Of a DNA stretch of 42,320 nucleotides, positions 36,377 through 42,320 are shown piece by piece. Under the pieces are notes generated by a model that searched no databases, was not told the DNA's origin, and was given only the letters and a program-made list of their open reading frames with translations. Source of the DNA: Lachnospiraceae bacterium (GTDB taxonomy: Bacteria; Bacillota; Clostridia; Lachnospirales; Lachnospiraceae). Every line of letters begins with the position of its first letter. The first letter of the stretch is position 1. Where the stretch lies: NCBI GenBank assembly GCA_022788085.1, contig JALEWA010000020.1:1-42320 (forward strand), in the 5' to 3' direction. The translations under genes and the position numbers were made by a program.

Positions 36377-37114
36377 TTGAAGTCATATGCAATAACTGAT
36401 GTAGGTAAAAGACGTGAACTGAATGAAGATTATATCTATGCTTCGGATAAAGCGATTGGTAATTTACCCAATCTTTTTATTGTCGCTGATGGAATGGGCG
36501 GTCATAATGCAGGAGATTATGCTTCTAAGCATACCGTTGAGAAGGTCGTTGAAACGATAGAAGAACTGCAGAATGAACAGGATATAGAAGAAATCATACA
36601 GGAAGCAATATATAGGGCAAATGCATACATATATGAAAAATCCAAAAAGGACAGCAGCTTAAGTGGTATGGGAACAACCCTGGTAGTTGCAACTCTTAAG
36701 GATGGAGTAGTAACAGTAGCCAATATCGGGGACAGCAGAATGTATGTTGTAAATCACGATATTAAGCAGATTACAAAGGATCATTCCTTAGTTGAAGAAA
36801 TGGTTACGATGGGAGGCATTGACAGAGAAGCCGCAAGGACTCATCCGGATAAGAACATAATAACCAGGGCAATTGGGGTTAAGGAATTGGTACTTGCGGA
36901 TTTTTTTGCGGTCAGGCTGGAGAAAGAAGATAAGCTTCTGCTATGTACAGATGGTTTGACGAATATGCTAAAGGATGACGAGATACACCATATCATTGAG
37001 AATAACAAAGATGTTGAAACGGCTGCAAGGGCTTTGATTGAAGCAGCAAATGAAAATGGCGGACGTGATAATATAGCAGTGGTTCTGGTAGAACCGTTTG
37101 GAGGTCATGAATGA
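36377..37114 (+). CDS. stp: PP2C-type serine/threonine phosphatase
   Basis: Metal-dependent phosphatase that reverses phosphorylation by the adjacent kinase. It has 245 residues from a TTG with GGAGGA seven bases upstream; an in-frame TTG at 36362 precedes that site. It begins YAITDVGKRRELNEDY (the first metal motif). FIVADGMGGHNAGDYAS, SGMGTTLVVA, VANIGDSRMYV and DKLLLCTDGLTNML follow, ending with GGRDNIAVVLV. The metal-binding Asp residues are all in place. The last bases overlap the prkC start in ATGA, a strong sign of joint translation. Relatives are called PrpC or Stp. Confidence 0.96.
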   Translation: MKSYAITDVGKRRELNEDYIYASDKAIGNLPNLFIVADGMGGHNAGDYASKHTVEKVVETIEELQNEQDIEEIIQEAIYRANAYIYEKSKKDSSLSGMGTTLVVATLKDGVVTVANIGDSRMYVVNHDIKQITKDHSLVEEMVTMGGIDREAARTHPDKNIITRAIGVKELVLADFFAVRLEKEDKLLLCTDGLTNMLKDDEIHHIIENNKDVETAARALIEAANENGGRDNIAVVLVEPFGGHE

Positions 37115-39465
37115 TTAAATTGGGAATGCTGATAGGTGACCGTTATGAAATCCTTGATAAGATTGGTACGGGCGGACTGTCAGATGTATATAAGGCAAAA
37201 GATCAGAAGCTAAATCGTTTTGTTGCGGTTAAGGTTTTGAAACAGGAGTTCTCAGAGAATAAGAACTTTGTATCGAAATTCAGAGTGGAAGCACAGGCAG
37301 CTGCAGGACTTATGCATCCAATTATTGTAAATGTATATGATGTTGGAGAAGAAAATGGGATTCATTATATCGTTATGGAGCTGGTTGAGGGAATTACACT
37401 TAAAAAATATATTGAGAAGAAGGTAAGGCTCACAACAAAGGAAGCTATTAGTATTGCTATTCAGGTAGCAATGGGAATTGAAGCTGCACATAATAATCAT
37501 ATTATCCATAGAGACATTAAGCCTCAGAATATTATTATTTCAAAAGAGGGTAAGGTAAAGGTTACCGATTTTGGAATTGCCAAGGCAGCATCAAGCAATA
37601 CCATTACTTCAAACGTTATGGGTTCTGTACATTATACTTCACCGGAACAGGCAAGAGGCGGTTTCTCTGATGAAAAGAGTGATATCTATTCGATGGGTAT
37701 TACATTCTTTGAGATGTTGACAGGACGGGTACCGTTTAATGGCGATACGACGGTAGCTATTGCAATAAAACATATTCAGGATGAAATGCCATCTCCAAGG
37801 ATTTATGTACCGGAGATTCCTGTCAGTGTTGAAAAAATTGTTTTAAAATGTACACAGAAGAGCCCTGACCGCAGATATCAGAGTATGGGGGAAATGATTA
37901 AGGATTTAAAGCGTTCCTTGATCAATCCTGATGAAGACTTTGTAAAGATAGATACCATAGAAGAAGTCGGGAAAACAAGAGTAGTTCCGGAAATGCGTAC
38001 CAGCACCAGAAATGTGGAGAACATAGAAGAACAAAATACGCAGGAACTTCAGGTAAGAGAAAATGCAGCTTCAAGAGAAGCATATACAAAGCAGGAAGCT
38101 TCCAGAGAAACTGCACAAGGTGCATCAACTGATACTCCAAGAAAGAAGTCTGCAAATACAACAGGCAGTGCAAAAAAGAAGAAAACAACGGCAAAGCAGC
38201 ATACAGGAAATCATTCTAAGCCTGTGAAACAGGCAAAACGCAAGGGCAATATGCCGAAGAAAAAAGAGTATACCACATATCAAAAGCAGGATAATAATAC
38301 GGTAAATAGAAAAAATCTGCGGAATCTTGATTATGAAGAGGACATGGATTATACAAAAAATCAGGATGAATATGATTATAATCCCAAGACAGAAGGTATT
38401 ACTACGATTCTTACCGTGATAGCTGCAATTATTATCGGATGCATGATTTTATATTTTGTGGGCAAAACAGTAGGAATTTTCTCAGAAGAGCAGAAGCAGG
38501 GAAACAGTACAACACAGCAGGAAGATGTTGAACGGTCTGTTATGCCGGAATTTGCAGGTCAGGAGCTGCAGGTTGTGAAGGAAGCTTTACAAAGTGTTAA
38601 TCTTGGCTGTAAGACTACCTATGTAGAGTCAACGGAGTATGCGAGAGATATTGTTATCTCTGCGGCTTTGGAAGATGGGCAGGAGGTACTGGCAAAGGAT
38701 AAAATAATTAAGAACACTACGATTGTATTAACTGTAAGTGCCGGTGCAGAAGGCATGAGAGTTCCGGATGTAGTTGGACTTTCCGAGGCAGAGGGAACAG
38801 CAAAGCTTAAGAATGAAGGTTTTCAGGTAAATAAAACAGATCAGTATTCTACAGAATTTGCTAAGGGAATCATTATTTCCCAGTCACCTGAAGGAGACTC
38901 GGTAGCCGGAATGGAGTCAGAGATCACGATTGTAATCAGTAAGGGTGCAGAAAGAGTTGATGTGCGTATGCCGGAAGTAGTTGGTAAGAAGCAGGAAGCA
39001 GCAGTTAGCACCTTAGAGGCAGCAGGTCTTGTTGTGGGAAAAATAGAGCAGTCGTATAGCTCTGAATATGGAGCAGGATTGATTTGTTATCAGAGCTATA
39101 CCAGTGGAACGACGGTAGCTGAAGGAACAGTTGTAGACTTAAAAATCAGTATAGGAAGTGAAACTGCTACTTACAGCTGTAACTTAAGTATTCAGGCACC
39201 GGCTGACTATACAGGCGGTAATGCAGAGGTAATCCTGACCACAGCAGATGGTACACAACAGCTTTGGTACTCACAGAATGTGACCTCATTCCCTGTAAGT
39301 ATTAATTTGAGTGGTTTCTCAAGTTCTTCAGAGTATGGTATCGTTACGATATCGTATTTGAAGAGCGTAGAGGAGGTTGTAACGGATTCGGATGGCAATC
39401 AGGCGGTACAGATGAATCAGGCATTAGCACAGACACAGCAGAATGTACAATTCGTAAAGGAATAG
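37111..39465 (+). CDS. prkC: PASTA-domain serine/threonine kinase PrkC
   Basis: Membrane kinase that senses muropeptides or lipid II outside the cell and phosphorylates division, wall and translation proteins. It is 784 residues. The kinase domain covers about residues 1-275: GTGGLSDVYKAKD glycine loop, VAVKVL lysine, HRDIKPQNIIIS with Asp135, DFGIAKA, and YTSPEQARG. A basic, low-complexity linker (about 280-425) is rich in Lys, Thr and Gln. One membrane segment lies near 429-455. Three PASTA repeats follow at about 475-546, 547-614 and 615-685. The final ~100 residues (ATYSCNLSIQAPADYTGG...) look like an extra beta-rich domain beyond the PASTA array. It overlaps stp by four bases. Confidence 0.97.
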   Translation: MIKLGMLIGDRYEILDKIGTGGLSDVYKAKDQKLNRFVAVKVLKQEFSENKNFVSKFRVEAQAAAGLMHPIIVNVYDVGEENGIHYIVMELVEGITLKKYIEKKVRLTTKEAISIAIQVAMGIEAAHNNHIIHRDIKPQNIIISKEGKVKVTDFGIAKAASSNTITSNVMGSVHYTSPEQARGGFSDEKSDIYSMGITFFEMLTGRVPFNGDTTVAIAIKHIQDEMPSPRIYVPEIPVSVEKIVLKCTQKSPDRRYQSMGEMIKDLKRSLINPDEDFVKIDTIEEVGKTRVVPEMRTSTRNVENIEEQNTQELQVRENAASREAYTKQEASRETAQGASTDTPRKKSANTTGSAKKKKTTAKQHTGNHSKPVKQAKRKGNMPKKKEYTTYQKQDNNTVNRKNLRNLDYEEDMDYTKNQDEYDYNPKTEGITTILTVIAAIIIGCMILYFVGKTVGIFSEEQKQGNSTTQQEDVERSVMPEFAGQELQVVKEALQSVNLGCKTTYVESTEYARDIVISAALEDGQEVLAKDKIIKNTTIVLTVSAGAEGMRVPDVVGLSEAEGTAKLKNEGFQVNKTDQYSTEFAKGIIISQSPEGDSVAGMESEITIVISKGAERVDVRMPEVVGKKQEAAVSTLEAAGLVVGKIEQSYSSEYGAGLICYQSYTSGTTVAEGTVVDLKISIGSETATYSCNLSIQAPADYTGGNAEVILTTADGTQQLWYSQNVTSFPVSINLSGFSSSSEYGIVTISYLKSVEEVVTDSDGNQAVQMNQALAQTQQNVQFVKE

Positions 39466-39469
39466 TGGA

Positions 39470-40354
39470 ATGCAGGGTAAGATTATTAAAGGAATTGCGG
39501 GATTCTATTATGTTCATATAAATGGCAAGGGCGTCTATGAATGTAAAGCAAAAGGAATCTTTCGAAAAGAAAATATAAAGCCGCTTGTTGGTGATGATGT
39601 TACCATTGAAATAACGGATGCAGAGAATTTTAAAGGAAATATCATAGAAATTCTGCCACGAAGGAGTGCATTGATACGTCCTGCCGTTGCAAACATTGAT
39701 CAGGCATTGCTCATTTTTGCCATGACGAAACCTGAGCCGAATTATAATCTGCTTGATCGTTTTCTGATTATGATGCAGCAACAGGGACTGGATTGTATCA
39801 TTTGCTTCAATAAGCATGACATCGCATCGAAAGAAGAGAGAGTACAGATACAGTCTATTTATGAAAACAGTAATTGCAGCGTAGTATTTACAAGTGCCAT
39901 GAAAAAAGAAGGAATCACGCAGCTACAGCAGATGCTTCAGGGAAAGACGACAGCTGTAGCAGGACCAAGCGGTGTTGGCAAATCTTCCATTATCAATTGC
40001 CTGCAAAAGGGTAAGACCATGGAGACAGGTTCCATTAGTGAGAAAATAGAACGGGGAAAGCATACAACGAGACATTCGGAATTGATTACCATATCAAATC
40101 AGACCTATATCATGGATACACCCGGATTCAGTTCCCTTTCCCTGTTTGACCTGGAGAAGGAAGACCTTAAGGCATATTATCCTGAATTTGAACCATTTGA
40201 GGATAGATGTAAGTTCTTAGGCTGCGCACATATTCATGAACCGGTGTGCGGTGTGAAGGATGCTGTTTCAGAAGGAAAAATTCATAAAATACGTTATGAG
40301 AATTATGTTATGTTTTATGAAGAATTAAAAGAGAAAGAGAAGAGGAAATACTGA
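39470..40354 (+). CDS. rsgA: Ribosome small-subunit GTPase RsgA
   Basis: Circularly permuted GTPase that assists late 30S subunit maturation and responds to (p)ppGpp in relatives. It is 294 residues. The N-terminal OB domain (GKIIKGIAGFYYVHINGKGVYECKAKGIFR) is followed by the permuted motifs in order: NKHD as G4, VVFTSAMKKEG as G5, then GPSGVGKSSIIN as G1 and DTPGFSS as G3. The C-terminal zinc knuckle is CKFLGCAHIHEPVC. AAGGA lies upstream of the ATG and four bases separate it from prkC. The prkC-rsgA-rpe order is common in Firmicutes. Confidence 0.97.
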   Translation: MQGKIIKGIAGFYYVHINGKGVYECKAKGIFRKENIKPLVGDDVTIEITDAENFKGNIIEILPRRSALIRPAVANIDQALLIFAMTKPEPNYNLLDRFLIMMQQQGLDCIICFNKHDIASKEERVQIQSIYENSNCSVVFTSAMKKEGITQLQQMLQGKTTAVAGPSGVGKSSIINCLQKGKTMETGSISEKIERGKHTTRHSELITISNQTYIMDTPGFSSLSLFDLEKEDLKAYYPEFEPFEDRCKFLGCAHIHEPVCGVKDAVSEGKIHKIRYENYVMFYEELKEKEKRKY

Positions 40355-40355
40355 T

Positions 40356-41009
40356 ATGAATTATTTAGCACCATCTATTTTATCTGCTGACTTTTGTGAG
40401 CTTGGCAGTCAGATTGAGGAGATTGGAAATGCAGGTGCGCAGTATGTCCATATAGATGTTATGGATGGAGTATTTGTTCCATCCATTTCCTTTGGAATGC
40501 CAATTGTATCCTGTATAAGACCACGCACAAAGCTGTTTCTTGATGTACATATGATGGTAACAAAACCGGAGCGTTATGTTGAGGAATTTGTAAAGTGTGG
40601 CGCAGACAGTGTCACAATACATGTAGAAGCAAGTGACTGTGTAGAGGACACTTTGAAAAAAATACGAAGCTTAGGTGCAAAGGCAGGAATTGCTTTAAAT
40701 CCCGAGACACCGGTAAAAGAGATTCTGCCATACCTGGAGATGGTAGATATGGTTCTTGTCATGACGGTGCATCCGGGCTTTGGCGGACAGGCATATATTC
40801 CGGAATGTACGGATAAGATTAAGGAAGTGAGAGCTGCCATTAAGGAAAAGAAACTGAATGTGAATCTTGAAATTGATGGTGGTGTCAATCTTGACAATCT
40901 TCAGATGAATCTTGATGCAGGAGCTAATGTCATAGTTGCAGGCTCAGCAGTATTTAAAGGAAATATTACAGAGAAGACAAAGGCTTTTCTTGATATTATG
41001 GAGCAGTAA
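40356..41009 (+). CDS. rpe: Ribulose-phosphate 3-epimerase
   Basis: Pentose-phosphate enzyme interconverting ribulose-5-phosphate and xylulose-5-phosphate. It has 217 residues in a TIM barrel. Motifs read APSILSADFCELGSQ, HIDVMDGVFVPSISFG (metal ligands His and Asp), LDVHMMVTKPERYV, HVEASD, MTVHPGFGGQAYIPE and EIDGGVNLDN with the catalytic Asp. GAGAAGAGGAAA precedes the ATG and it starts one base after the rsgA stop. In many Firmicutes thiamine pyrophosphokinase (thiN) is next; here the sequence breaks down after a short stub. Confidence 0.97.
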   Translation: MNYLAPSILSADFCELGSQIEEIGNAGAQYVHIDVMDGVFVPSISFGMPIVSCIRPRTKLFLDVHMMVTKPERYVEEFVKCGADSVTIHVEASDCVEDTLKKIRSLGAKAGIALNPETPVKEILPYLEMVDMVLVMTVHPGFGGQAYIPECTDKIKEVRAAIKEKKLNVNLEIDGGVNLDNLQMNLDAGANVIVAGSAVFKGNITEKTKAFLDIMEQ

Positions 41010-41059
41010 GCATTTTTGTTTGGTGTCATTATAAAAAAGAAATACTAGGAGGAATTAAG

Positions 41060-41083
41060 ATGAAATTAGGAATCGTAATTTGA
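41060..41083 (+). pseudogene. Seven-codon stub with strong ribosome site, probable truncated gene start
   Basis: AGGAGG at 41047-41052 lies seven bases ahead of an ATG, but the frame reads only MKLGIVI and then stops at TGA. Such a good initiation region for a seven-residue frame, right behind rpe, suggests that a gene start (thiN would be the usual neighbour) was cut by insertion of the DNA that follows. The remainder of the gene would lie beyond the window, if present. A genuine leader peptide is the alternative. Confidence 0.5.
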
Positions 41084-41206
41084 AAGCCTATTTCATATAT
41101 CTTAATATTTTTCTATGAAATGCTATAAAGTAGCATAAATAAAGGATTCTTTAGTAATTTGAAGCTCATAAATTACCATATAATTGAATGTAATGACATA
41201 GATAAA

Positions 41207-41234
41207 TGGTGCTAGAATGGTGCGGAAATGGTGC
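41207..41234 (+). repeat. Three TGGTGC repeats at 11-base spacing
   Basis: TGGTGC occurs at 41207-41212, 41218-41223 and 41229-41234, within units close to AAATGGTGCGG. The exact helical-turn spacing suggests one protein contacting one DNA face, such as the arm-binding domain of a tyrosine integrase or an excisionase. Confidence 0.6.
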
Positions 41235-41282
41235 GATAAAAGAGCCTGACACAACGTCTAAAATTAAATATTTGGACACTAC

Positions 41283-41332
41283 ATAAGTCTATTATCAGTT
41301 ATAGAAATATGATTGATAGTAGACTTATTTTA
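41283..41332. terminator. Long inverted repeat, terminator-like
   Basis: ATAAGTCTATTATCAG (41283-41298) pairs with TTGATAGTAGACTTAT (41313-41328): 16 positions, two of them G-U type, around a 14-base loop. T residues follow on the plus strand. It could insulate the element from rpe transcription or be a recombination-related structure. Confidence 0.55.
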
Positions 41333-41383
41333 GTATTCAAATTTATCAACCAAAGAAATACTCACCCATCACAATATAATCGC

Positions 41384-41487
41384 TCTGAGGGCGTTCTGGT
41401 GCGTCTGAGTGCCTATTATATGCTATGGATTAAAACGAGTATTTCATTGGCAGTTTAAAACCAAATACAGCATATAGCGAAAGGAGG
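41384..41487 (+). promoter_or_regulatory. Leader region of the HU-like gene with repeats and hairpin
   Basis: TCTGAG is repeated at 41384-41389 and 41404-41409, 20 bases apart. TATATGCT (41417-41424) and AGCATATA (41469-41476) form an 8-bp inverted repeat, extendable with mismatches, that ends just before the ribosome site AAGGAGG (41481-41487). This has the look of a structured leader or operator. No clear -35/-10 pair was assigned. Confidence 0.4.
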
Positions 41488-41495
41488 ATAACACA

Positions 41496-41810
41496 TTGAT
41501 TATAAACAGGGAAGATTTTATAACAGAGATGGCAAAAAGAAATGGCGTGACAAAGAAAGCATCACGGGAATATACAGAAATGTTTTTAAATACATTTTTT
41601 GAATTATTGACTGAAGGACACACTATTAGGTTTTGGAGATTATTTAGTGCACGTATTATTACATCAGCAGAAACTAATACTTCTGTAAATCCGAATACTA
41701 ATCCTAATGAAAGAATGAAAAAACCACCATATAAAAGATTTTCAATCAGATTAAGCAAAGGACTGAAAGAAGAAATAAATGAAATCATGAATGATGAGGA
41801 AGGACAGTAA
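41496..41810 (+). CDS. HU/IHF-family DNA-binding protein
   Basis: Small DNA-bending protein of 104 residues. INREDFITEMAKRNGVTKKASREYTEMFLNTFFELLTEG matches the N-terminal helices of HU. GHTIRFWRLFSARIITSAETNTSVNPNTNPNE resembles the beta-arm region, although it departs from the usual GFG(T/S)F and RxGRNPxTG motifs. RFSIRLSKGLKEEIN fits the closing strand and helix. The start is TTG with AAGGAGG eight bases upstream. On integrative elements such proteins often help recombination or compaction; that role here is inference. The next gene starts two bases after its stop. Confidence 0.75.
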   Translation: MIINREDFITEMAKRNGVTKKASREYTEMFLNTFFELLTEGHTIRFWRLFSARIITSAETNTSVNPNTNPNERMKKPPYKRFSIRLSKGLKEEINEIMNDEEGQ

Positions 41811-41812
41811 TT

Positions 41813-42181
41813 TTGACAGGAAGAGTAAACAGATATAATCCGAATAAGCATACAGGTTATATTTATAACATTGTAAATGGTCTTACATGCATGTTTAAAG
41901 ATTCAGATGTTTTGGATGGCGATATTGCCAATGGTTATATTGTAGAATTTGGGCTTGAATATGATGAGGAAATGCAAAGAAAATGTGCCAAAAGAATCCG
42001 TGTAATTGATAGCAGTAATGGTATCTATAAGGAAAAAGAAACTCCTAAGAAAAAGCCTGATAATAATCGCCATAGAAAAGGTTGTAATGCTGATAAGGTA
42101 GTAAAAAGAGATAAACAATTTGAAAAGTTTGCAAGAGGATTTATGCGGGAACAAAAGGAGAGAAAAAGATTATGTCAGTAG
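41813..42181 (+). CDS. Small basic protein with a divergent cold-shock-like N-terminus
   Basis: 122 residues from a TTG with GAGGAAGGA upstream. Residues 1-65 (MTGRVNRYNPNKHTGYIYNI..., MFKDSDVLDGDIANGYIVEFGLE, RIRVI) follow the strand pattern of cold-shock domains: a GxVxxYNxxKxxGYI opening, then an F-x-x-S/D turn and a valine-rich closing strand. The RNP1 aromatic motif is only partly kept. Residues 66-122 are rich in Lys and Arg and poorly ordered, suggesting nucleic-acid binding. No specific family is assigned. It is packed between the HU-like gene and the next frame, which it overlaps by ten bases, so the three are probably one operon. Confidence 0.55.
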   Translation: MTGRVNRYNPNKHTGYIYNIVNGLTCMFKDSDVLDGDIANGYIVEFGLEYDEEMQRKCAKRIRVIDSSNGIYKEKETPKKKPDNNRHRKGCNADKVVKRDKQFEKFARGFMREQKERKRLCQ

Positions 42182-42320
42182 AAGTAGATTTAAAGAGACT
42201 TATCACTCAGCCATTAATAGAATGGAAACTTATGATAAATTATGATGGTAAAAAAGAAGCCATCGCAGAAATAAAAGATGCTGTTATTTCTACAAATTAT
42301 AAGAAAACATATGCGGATTT
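42172..42320 (+). CDS. Unidentified protein, 3' end beyond the window
   Basis: An open frame from ATG 42172 to the window edge, beginning MSVEVDLKRLITQPLIEW and continuing for 49 codons. AAAAGGAG lies 12 to 19 bases upstream, inside the preceding gene, which it overlaps by ten bases. The visible part shows no membrane segment, signal peptide or motif that I recognise. The overlap and shared direction indicate membership of the mobile-element operon. Confidence 0.5.
   Translation, partial: MSVEVDLKRLITQPLIEWKLMINYDGKKEAIAEIKDAVISTNYKKTYAD

Larger units (their letters stand above)
41075..42320 (+). mobile_element. Probable left end of an integrative element, continuing past the window
   Basis: From behind the truncated stub the DNA is more AT-rich than the host genes and carries a long gene-free stretch (41084-41495) with repeats, followed by small genes typical of mobile elements (HU-like, cold-shock-like, unknown). 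GTAATTTGAA occurs at 41075-41084 and again at 41154-41163, and GTAATTT/AAATTAC (41154-41160, 41170-41176) form a short inverted repeat that could be a recombinase core. No integrase, relaxase or conjugation gene is in view, so the type and the exact boundary are open. The order of sites resembles ends of Tn916/Tn1549-type elements (inference). Confidence 0.5.

Overview
The window looks like chromosomal DNA from an anaerobic, spore-forming Clostridia, most likely family Lachnospiraceae (inference). Supporting signs are AT-rich DNA with strong AGGAGG ribosome sites and many TTG starts, the spoIIGA-sigE-sigG sporulation block, a SCIFF peptide with its radical-SAM maturase, a MurE with the DNPR motif of the diaminopimelate type, a fused SecDF and a PrkC/Stp pair. 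No rRNA, tRNA or CRISPR array was seen.

Layout. Positions 1-10947 hold a rearranged division and cell-wall (dcw) cluster: two tandem class B penicillin-binding proteins separated by glycerol kinase, then murD, ftsW, murA, ftsQ/divIB and ftsZ. mraY, murF and murG are absent, and murE lies about 17 kb away. Positions 10997-13502 hold the sporulation block, led by a promoter with the features of a Spo0A-controlled spoIIG promoter (two 0A-like boxes, TTGACA and TATACT 21 bp apart). Positions 13547-18551 hold a chemoreceptor with its own promoter, then a Sfp-type phosphopantetheinyl transferase closely linked to a 773-residue protein with a degenerate cyclic-nucleotide-binding domain and no recognised function beyond it. 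A CNNM/CorC-type protein lies on the minus strand (18550-19869). Positions 19983-24396 hold the SCIFF locus (TIGR04086-type membrane protein, scfA, scfB, secDF). TraX-like, acyl-ACP thioesterase and recJ genes follow. The recJ-murE gap contains a candidate small RNA.

Positions 27941-41009 are a compact housekeeping run: murE, priA, def, fmt, a membrane zinc protease, rsmB, rlmN, stp, prkC, rsgA and rpe. It joins primosome function, N-terminal protein maturation, ribosome modification and assembly, and cell-wall-sensing kinase signalling. After rpe the expected continuation breaks off in a seven-codon stub with an excellent ribosome site. From there to the end the DNA changes character: spaced TGGTGC repeats, a large inverted repeat, then a HU-like protein, a small protein resembling a cold-shock domain and an unidentified reading frame. 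I read this as the left end of an integrative element that continues past the window.

The points most worth a second look are the candidate small RNA with a C-rich loop and a 0A-like box (27742-27847), the spoIIG promoter with an apparent ATT start codon, the phosphopantetheinyl transferase/cNMP-domain pair, the KTA (not KTG) motif in the second penicillin-binding protein together with the terminator-like hairpin over its start, and the element junction behind rpe.
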